Assembly (NCBI RefSeq): GCF_000002515.2 | Contig: NC_006041.1 | Span: forward strand, 868,001-932,000 | Reading direction: 5' to 3' | DNA: 64,000 nt | DNA from: Kluyveromyces lactis | Taxonomy: Eukaryota > Ascomycota > Saccharomycetes > Saccharomycetales > Saccharomycetaceae | In this document: in pieces, positions 56,701 through 64,000 of the stretch | Layout: each line of letters begins with the position of its first letter | Numbering within the stretch: the first letter of the stretch is position 1 | Translations under genes and position numbers: made by a program | Notes under the pieces: generated by a model | The model's database searches: none | The model's input: only the letters and a program-made list of their open reading frames with translations | Told to the model about the DNA's origin: nothing

Positions 56701-59700
56701 TTAAGTTGACTCATGAGGATTCGCTTCCTCTGGGTTATCAGAATATGGTGCATGGGTTGGTGTATCAGATGAGAGGTCAACTTCTTCGTCGTTACCGATT
56801 TCAAAATTACCCTCATTCTCGATGAAACTTGCAAGATCGTCAGCATCTTCATCGTGTCCAACAAGTAAATCATCTGCGTCATCTAAAAATTGATCGTGTA
56901 AGAGGGATTGATAACTTGGACCTGTTGTGTTTCCAAATCTGCTTAAGCCTCTCTTGAAGAAATTCCCCACTTGGTGTCCGAAATATTGAAGACCGGTGTA
57001 AACATTAGAGAAGAGGAACACTCCGTTTCTAAGAACTGTGTTTACAGCTCTATCGGTATTGTTCTCTTCTATGAGGTCATCATCTCCTAATCTAATTTCA
57101 CCGAAACGAGCAAACCCACCATTCCTCTTTATACCTCTATAATAAATGAATGACAGCATGCCAGTGAATATCAGAACAGCAAAGATCCATATTGCTAAGA
57201 ATGATGTATGGTTTACTTTATACTTCTCTTTGAACTCTTTCTCTTTTCCTGGACAAGGGTGAGGACTATCAGAGTTAGCGAGCATCAATCCGCCATTGCA
57301 GGTAGAAAGAGCGATCTTTCTATAGCCAGTTGGTTCGAAGTATTCGATTAAGGAATTGTCTTTGGAGCAGATGTCTTTAGGATCTGCTGGTTTTAAGCCA
57401 TCGATTAACTTGCAAGTACCATCAGACACACGCATGAAATTATAATCACATTCATAGTCATTTCTGGTACAGGAACAGTTTGCAAAAATCCTAAATTTAT
57501 CTTCGAGAGGTGCCATGCCGACATAACAATCGTCAGACTTTTTACGTAAATATTTTGCCTTGTGTCCAAACAAGCACTCCTTGGTGTTAGGGTGACTTAA
57601 TGAAATATATTCGAAATCTTTTAGATCATCTTTCGAATATTGACATTGACGTGAAAACATGTCCACAAAGTCCAACGTATAAGTTCTTGTTTCTTCGCCA
57701 CGAACATTTACTGAGGATCCAATTACTAAGAATCTCATTGCAGAGTCTCTTGGGACAGTGACCAAATCATATACATTTATCTTTTCTGAAGCGAACTGGT
57801 AGTCTTTCCAAGTCTTTCCACCGTTTATGGAGTAGCTGACTGTATCAGTTGGTTCGTTATCTTTGACAAGCACCAACACACTTCCGTGATCACCATACTC
57901 CCATTGATAAGACCCTTTCTTTACCTCAGACCAAGATATACCGCCATCGTTGGTCATAAAAGTAGATGCTTCGCTCACCGGAGTCAAATATTCTCCAACA
58001 TTACCCAAGGCAAACATATAGCCAATAGCTGAGCCAGAAGAATATGTATCCCTAACATCTTTTCGTTCTGTGAATCCATGAAGGTTTAAGGAACACTTTT
58101 CTAGGTTTTTTGGGTTGCAATTATACTTTTTACCTTCAGAATCCACAGATGGTGGCTTGATGTACGTCCAATCAGCACCATCATTGAAGGTTATTTTAGT
58201 TTTTAATTTCTTCTGTGAAGTTTTATCTTTGCTTTCAACTATTTCCTTCGCATTTGCAACAGTGTTGATCAATATTATCCCTTCAAGACCTTGAATTTTT
58301 TCAAAATCAACAAAGCCAAAGCTGTTTCTGTTGACTGCTCTTTCTAAAATGACAAAAGATGTACCTTCGGTATTAGACTTTAGTAATGCTCCGAATTCTT
58401 CATTCTTATCAAGGTTAGTCGTCATATGCATGAATATTGCTCCTTCCTGTGATCCAAGGACTGTGAAGGCTTTTTGTTCATAAGAATCAAGGTCTGCAGG
58501 TAAAACTGCTTCTGAATATTCCACACCATCTATGGTTAGGTATGCACGTAGTTGACGTTCACCATGCGACACTGCTACTACAATATAGCCACCAGTGGAC
58601 ATGAATCCTAAAATATCAGAATAGAGAACTGTTTGGGTTTTGAAATAGTCTGTAGAGGACACGTAACTTCTTGCACCGGTAGATTTGTCTTTTACCATAC
58701 AAACAATGCCGTTTTCTACTCTTGGACTTTCTACAGCTGACTCCAAGAATTCACAATTTGAGGCTCCTTCCAAAAGCTTTTCGAAAGATGCCCCTCCATC
58801 TCTAGTAATGTATGCTACAGCATGGCAGTTAGGATCGAAAAAAGACTCGCAACTTTCACCGCCGTAGTAAATGAAAGTCTGAATATCTTTAGCATGGAAG
58901 GATAATGGGAAACCCAACTGTCTTCCTGCAGGAAGCTCGGTAACTTTAAATGAAAGCCCGTAATCATGTGTTGCGAATAAGTTTTTGTTTTTACCAAATA
59001 GATATGCAGATGAGTTGAAGAAGGGGTTGAAATTAATCTCTAAAATATCTTCACCGCCAGTTTGAATTTGCTTTATATTTTGACCACCATCGTGAGACAC
59101 ATATGCTTCACTTTTGTCTGTCCTGAAAAGAATTGATTCCCGTACGAATGTGTCAAAGTATTGATACGATTTGAATATCGATGAAAATTTGTTTTCGGTA
59201 ACTTTTACATTAGATGGGGCAGGTACAGCAGCGCACGATATCTCCTCTTTTATGATATTTTGTGGTCTCTTACATTTAGTTGTTTTTGATATTTTCTTAG
59301 GTTCCAATTGAATACTCTTTTTACTTTCACATTTTTCCATGAGAGATGCTTTTGAAAAATCTGGTACGCATTTACCAGCTGAATCGATGGAGAAATCATC
59401 AGCGCATTCGTAGTCTAGTTCGCTACAGCCACACAATTCTTCCTCGAAAGTGAGATCTTTGTAAGTGGTCTTAATTAGACATTGAGCATCTTGCTTTCTT
59501 CTACGGAATTTGAGAATAGTACCGTCAACACATTGACCGTTAGAGTAATACCAATCTTCCATATCAGAAGTTTTACAGCTGGCACCCTTGAATGCATCGG
59601 AGAAATCAACGACGTAGGACACGGACTCTAGATTCTGGTAATCTTCAGACATAATTGTACCGACTAACATGAATGAATTTCCGGATCCGTCCAAAGCAGA

Positions 59701-61401
59701 TGGTAATAATTCAGTTGGGTAGAACGATTTGTCAAGTTGGTACTCTTGGAATGTTTTCCCTTGGTCTAAGGAGAAGTAGAATTCGCTCTGCGGGTCTTTA
59801 TCAGATTCTGGATCAAACGGCACTGCAAGAATGATATTACCGTAGTCACCCATTACAACTCTACTCGGGAAATCGAGTACCTTTTCCCAGGTCGAACCAT
59901 CGTCTCTTGAAATAAAGGTACCCATTTTTAAGAAATCACCAGAGGGATTTTCTTCATATACATCACCAATGGCGGCTATAATACCAGGGCTGAAAATATC
60001 TGAATCACCTTCCACACCTCCACCATAAACGATGAACATTTGGAAACCACAGTCATTGGAGTCGCTATTGATATCGCAGTTGTAATTCCATTTACCTTCG
60101 GGATCACTTACTTTGAGCTTACTCCACGTATTGCCCAAATCAAATGACACCTTCGATCTAAAATCAAAAAATCCAAAATCCCGCATAGTATTGGTCCAAG
60201 TTGCGAACATTGTCTTCTTAACAAAGATAGACGTCGATAAAGTCAACGAAGAAGCTTTTTGTTCATCAAAACTCAAATGTCTGAAGTTCTTACCGTATGA
60301 ATCTGAAATCAACGCTTCAATGGAACCGGAAAAAATATCTTCGAAAGGAGATTTATCTTCGTCATCATTATTATCACCATCCTTATTTCTTTCTCTATGG
60401 TAGATGGTAATAATTGCTCTCCCATCTATTTCGTTGACGTCCATTAGCGATTTACGAATCTGTGTTCCAAGGGATATTTGTTCAAACTTATCAGTGCTAT
60501 CATCTTCCAATCTCCAGAGATTTGCGGCAGAATTTTCATTGAACCGATCTGATAATGTCAAGATAAATAGATGATTATCGGAAATGAACGTTGATGCTGG
60601 AGACAAATCCTGTAATTGTTCGGCAAACGGACTCAAACTCTTAAAATTAACATCGGTGATATACAACTTACTGGAAACATCTCCGAAAGGGGATAGTACG
60701 GTACTCTCCTGACAGATTACCTTGTCTTTTAATTTGTACAGTTTTGATTTTGATGATTTCTGTACGAATGAACAAAACATGTTTAAAGGGTTTGAATCAT
60801 CATTACTTTTAGAACCAGAGCTGGCCAATTTGAAATTGTTACCATCTTTGGAATAAAACGAAATCTGCCTTAAGGTAAATTTACCATCCAGTTTACCTAG
60901 TTCATAGATATTGATAATTCTTGCATTCTTATTTGTGGGATGTGACTCGATTTCAACGTTGATAATCGGTTTACGATTTTCATCGCCGACGTTCGAATAA
61001 TCAGAGAAGTCTATCTTATGATTATCTGCGTCTAGGAAAGTTAACTGTTTCCAAGATTTCCCTTTATCACCGGTAGCTAAAACGCCGTTTTCACCACTCA
61101 AATATGCAACATCTGCTTTATAAATCCGATCTAGTACCAAGTGATTCCATTCCTGAGGTTTGTTATCAGACGAAAGGGGCAATCCCACCGAATCCCAAGT
61201 AACACCATTATCCTCACTTCTATAAAGCTCAACACCACGAAGAAGTTTAAGAACTACTCTCGAATCATCAAATCCGAGGATAGACAAGCGGCCATGCGTG
61301 TCTACATCCGAATGGAACGATACCTTGGGTTTAAAATCCTGAGCCAAAACGGGCAGAAAGTTCCAAAGCCCCAGCCAAATAAGGATATTCCACCAAAACA
61401 T
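56701..61401 (-). CDS. PEP1: Vacuolar sorting receptor Vps10 (Pep1)
   Basis: A type I membrane receptor that carries carboxypeptidase Y and other hydrolases from the late Golgi to the endosome. 1566 residues (S. cerevisiae 1579). A signal peptide at 1-20 (WNILIWLGLWNFLPVLA) is followed by two Vps10 lumenal domains built from BNR-type blades (RSEDNGVTW, SRDDGSTWEKV, TRDGGASFEKL, TNDGGISWSEV), each closed by a Cys-rich module, one membrane helix at about 1400-1420 (FLAIWIFAVLIFTGMLSFIYY), and an acidic cytosolic tail with retrieval-type tyrosine motifs (YTGLQYFG, YQSLL). Complete at both ends. Confidence 0.97.
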   Translation of the reverse strand: MFWWNILIWLGLWNFLPVLAQDFKPKVSFHSDVDTHGRLSILGFDDSRVVLKLLRGVELYRSEDNGVTWDSVGLPLSSDNKPQEWNHLVLDRIYKADVAYLSGENGVLATGDKGKSWKQLTFLDADNHKIDFSDYSNVGDENRKPIINVEIESHPTNKNARIINIYELGKLDGKFTLRQISFYSKDGNNFKLASSGSKSNDDSNPLNMFCSFVQKSSKSKLYKLKDKVICQESTVLSPFGDVSSKLYITDVNFKSLSPFAEQLQDLSPASTFISDNHLFILTLSDRFNENSAANLWRLEDDSTDKFEQISLGTQIRKSLMDVNEIDGRAIITIYHRERNKDGDNNDDEDKSPFEDIFSGSIEALISDSYGKNFRHLSFDEQKASSLTLSTSIFVKKTMFATWTNTMRDFGFFDFRSKVSFDLGNTWSKLKVSDPEGKWNYNCDINSDSNDCGFQMFIVYGGGVEGDSDIFSPGIIAAIGDVYEENPSGDFLKMGTFISRDDGSTWEKVLDFPSRVVMGDYGNIILAVPFDPESDKDPQSEFYFSLDQGKTFQEYQLDKSFYPTELLPSALDGSGNSFMLVGTIMSEDYQNLESVSYVVDFSDAFKGASCKTSDMEDWYYSNGQCVDGTILKFRRRKQDAQCLIKTTYKDLTFEEELCGCSELDYECADDFSIDSAGKCVPDFSKASLMEKCESKKSIQLEPKKISKTTKCKRPQNIIKEEISCAAVPAPSNVKVTENKFSSIFKSYQYFDTFVRESILFRTDKSEAYVSHDGGQNIKQIQTGGEDILEINFNPFFNSSAYLFGKNKNLFATHDYGLSFKVTELPAGRQLGFPLSFHAKDIQTFIYYGGESCESFFDPNCHAVAYITRDGGASFEKLLEGASNCEFLESAVESPRVENGIVCMVKDKSTGARSYVSSTDYFKTQTVLYSDILGFMSTGGYIVVAVSHGERQLRAYLTIDGVEYSEAVLPADLDSYEQKAFTVLGSQEGAIFMHMTTNLDKNEEFGALLKSNTEGTSFVILERAVNRNSFGFVDFEKIQGLEGIILINTVANAKEIVESKDKTSQKKLKTKITFNDGADWTYIKPPSVDSEGKKYNCNPKNLEKCSLNLHGFTERKDVRDTYSSGSAIGYMFALGNVGEYLTPVSEASTFMTNDGGISWSEVKKGSYQWEYGDHGSVLVLVKDNEPTDTVSYSINGGKTWKDYQFASEKINVYDLVTVPRDSAMRFLVIGSSVNVRGEETRTYTLDFVDMFSRQCQYSKDDLKDFEYISLSHPNTKECLFGHKAKYLRKKSDDCYVGMAPLEDKFRIFANCSCTRNDYECDYNFMRVSDGTCKLIDGLKPADPKDICSKDNSLIEYFEPTGYRKIALSTCNGGLMLANSDSPHPCPGKEKEFKEKYKVNHTSFLAIWIFAVLIFTGMLSFIYYRGIKRNGGFARFGEIRLGDDDLIEENNTDRAVNTVLRNGVFLFSNVYTGLQYFGHQVGNFFKRGLSRFGNTTGPSYQSLLHDQFLDDADDLLVGHDEDADDLASFIENEGNFEIGNDEEVDLSSDTPTHAPYSDNPEEANPHEST

Positions 61402-61730
61402 GAGACAAAGACGTTAAAAGTACTGCAAGCAATGTAAAAGGGTTTCGTTTATATCGGTAATTGAGTATATACATGAAACACAAGCTAACTACCGCTAAGA
61501 CCAAAATTACAACGAACTGTTGAACAATGGTTCAAAAGACAATCTGTACGATATATTCTATTTTTTCCTCCTAGCAATTTTGATAATACCAATTCTGAGC
61601 ATTTGAAAGTTGGTAAAAGGGAAGAAGGAAAAAAAAGGACGCGTCACGTGAATGTGAACATAATTAAGAACCTTAATTTTTCCCTAAACTGTTGCAGCTT
61701 GTTTCACATTATCTCTGAAGAAATTAGTCT

Positions 61731-61747
61731 CGTTTCAAGATGAAACG
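61731..61747. promoter_or_regulatory. Head-to-head pheromone-response element pair
   Basis: CGTTTCA (61731-61737) and TGAAACG (61741-61747) are exact reverse complements separated by AGA. TGAAACA is the Ste12 element; the core here has G at the last position. Additional TGTTTCA (61700-61706) and TGAAACA (61474-61480) lie nearby. FUS3 is Ste12-induced in S. cerevisiae. Confidence 0.6.
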
Positions 61748-61902
61748 GCCGTACTTAAGGGAATATGGGGAATGTCGCGTTCATGAATTACAAACAATTA
61801 AAGTGAAAACTTCGATGGTTTGAGGTTTTGAGGCGATTTAGTGAGAAACAAGAAGACTTAAGATATTACATATATATATATCATACCTAAAAGTGGGTAA
61901 AT

Positions 61903-63104
<1,202 letters not shown>

Positions 63105-64000
63105 GACACACCATCCAAAAACAAACGAATGACTAAGTAACCACTAGCGTATTATATCATTTTCTTGTGTAGAGGTCTCCAAAATGAACAAAGAACACCA
63201 TCAGATAAACATAATGCGGTTTTGTGCTTTGGAAAGGAAAAAAAGAAATTGAGACGAAAAGATCCCATTTCGGAGCCGCCGTTCTGCGATTATCTTAAAT
63301 GCGATTTTTTCTTGTTTGTTTTAGGGGCCCCCTCGTTGCAGGGAAGGTCAAACCAAGAAAAACAAATTACACGCACTAGGAAATCTGTGAACGAAAATGC
63401 AAAAAATCCATTGATCCGGACTTTAACACGCATGACTCTTTCCTTCACTATGGTATGCTCTTCAGTCATACATTGCCACATGCAGTAATTCTTACGACCC
63501 GATACGATTCCTTCCCCTCTCTATCCTTGCAAACTTAGTAAACTGAGTAAGCTGCACCATTAATGTTTCGGGATGTCCGAGCTATTGTGTGATTCGAGTA
63601 GCGCACAGCAGTTAGACGCGATTTTTTTTTTCTAACGCGCTGCATTACTTCGCTTAGTATATCCAGCCATTTTTTGTTGTTTTGGTTTTTAGTTTTCGCT
63701 TTGATTAACAACGGTTAAACTCCAGTTAGTAGCAGACAGAAATCAACTTGTGTTCTTGCGTTTTTTTGTCCTATTATTTTAATTTTATAAGACATTATGG
63801 TGAACAATTAATGTACAACTGGCATATGATAAAACTCGGGGTGCAAACGTGACACATACGTACACCCCCAAATCGGCGGGGAAAGTCACTGGGTAAGCCA
63901 ATGTATGAAAAAAACAGGCGAGTATTTTTGTTTTTTGTTCTGTATTTTTAGCTTAATTTCGAGCGCTCTTATTCTACGTGTATTTCTGCGTTTTTTGAGT
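63105..64000. promoter_or_regulatory. FUS3 3' flank and probable ACH1 promoter
   Basis: By synteny the next gene would be ACH1 (YBL015W), which starts beyond the window. The stretch has T-runs and a GC-rich block near 63865-63885 (CGGCGGGG), which resembles a Mig1-type GGGG site. Frames of 107 and 63 codons (63165-63488, both strands) are not convincing. No tRNA is seen. Confidence 0.4.

Overview
The window is nuclear DNA of a budding yeast of the family Saccharomycetaceae. It is compact and AT-rich, with about 33 protein genes, nearly all uninterrupted, on both strands, and most have a recognisable Saccharomyces cerevisiae counterpart. I see no rRNA, tRNA, transposon, LTR element or CRISPR array. 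In three blocks the gene order matches S. cerevisiae, and two of them interleave genes that S. cerevisiae keeps on two sister chromosomes (IV with V, and X with XVI). Where S. cerevisiae has the duplicate pair DOA4/UBP5, one gene stands here. That is the expected picture for a species that branched off before the whole-genome duplication. Base composition would fit Kluyveromyces, but the genus is a guess.

Layout. 1-8 kb: an alpha-1,3-mannosyltransferase of the MNN1 family cut by the window edge, MET3 (ATP sulfurylase) with a Cbf1-type promoter, a bacterial-looking short-chain dehydrogenase, and a VBA3/VBA5-like vacuolar-type transporter. 9-16 kb: a COG0523 (CobW/YciC-type) GTPase with a perfect Zap1-type zinc-response element upstream, a 2.6 kb gene-poor stretch, a Bem1-like scaffold lacking the first SH3 domain, and a small unrecognised acidic protein. 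16.4-21.6 kb: YUH1, THP3, a UCH37/UCHL5-type deubiquitinase (a family S. cerevisiae lacks) and AIM25. 22-47 kb: PPH3, PEA2 (probably with a short 5' intron), SPT15, SCC4, TPS2, SNF11, IPT1, LSM5, PAA1, FMP16, DOA4, DOS2, OCA6, DDI1, MAG1 and COX15. 47.5-63 kb: PIM1, HAP3, RFT1, APN2, POP8, VPS10 and FUS3, the same order and orientation as S. cerevisiae YBL022C to YBL016W. The last 0.9 kb is probably the promoter of ACH1, the next gene in that order.

The genes are mostly unrelated housekeeping genes kept together by descent, not an operon-like system. The unusual parts are the 5-21 kb stretch, where genes without S. cerevisiae counterparts are concentrated, and the regulatory DNA: three palindromes each holding two CACGTG sites about one helical turn apart (MET3, SNF11/IPT1 and FMP16/DOA4 intervals), the zinc element by the COG0523 gene, and a head-to-head pheromone-response pair upstream of FUS3. 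FUS3 itself has an enlarged acidic activation loop. Several ORFs extend upstream only through non-ATG codons; for these I moved the start to the first ATG that fits the family (PPH3 was trimmed to an internal ATG matching the family length).
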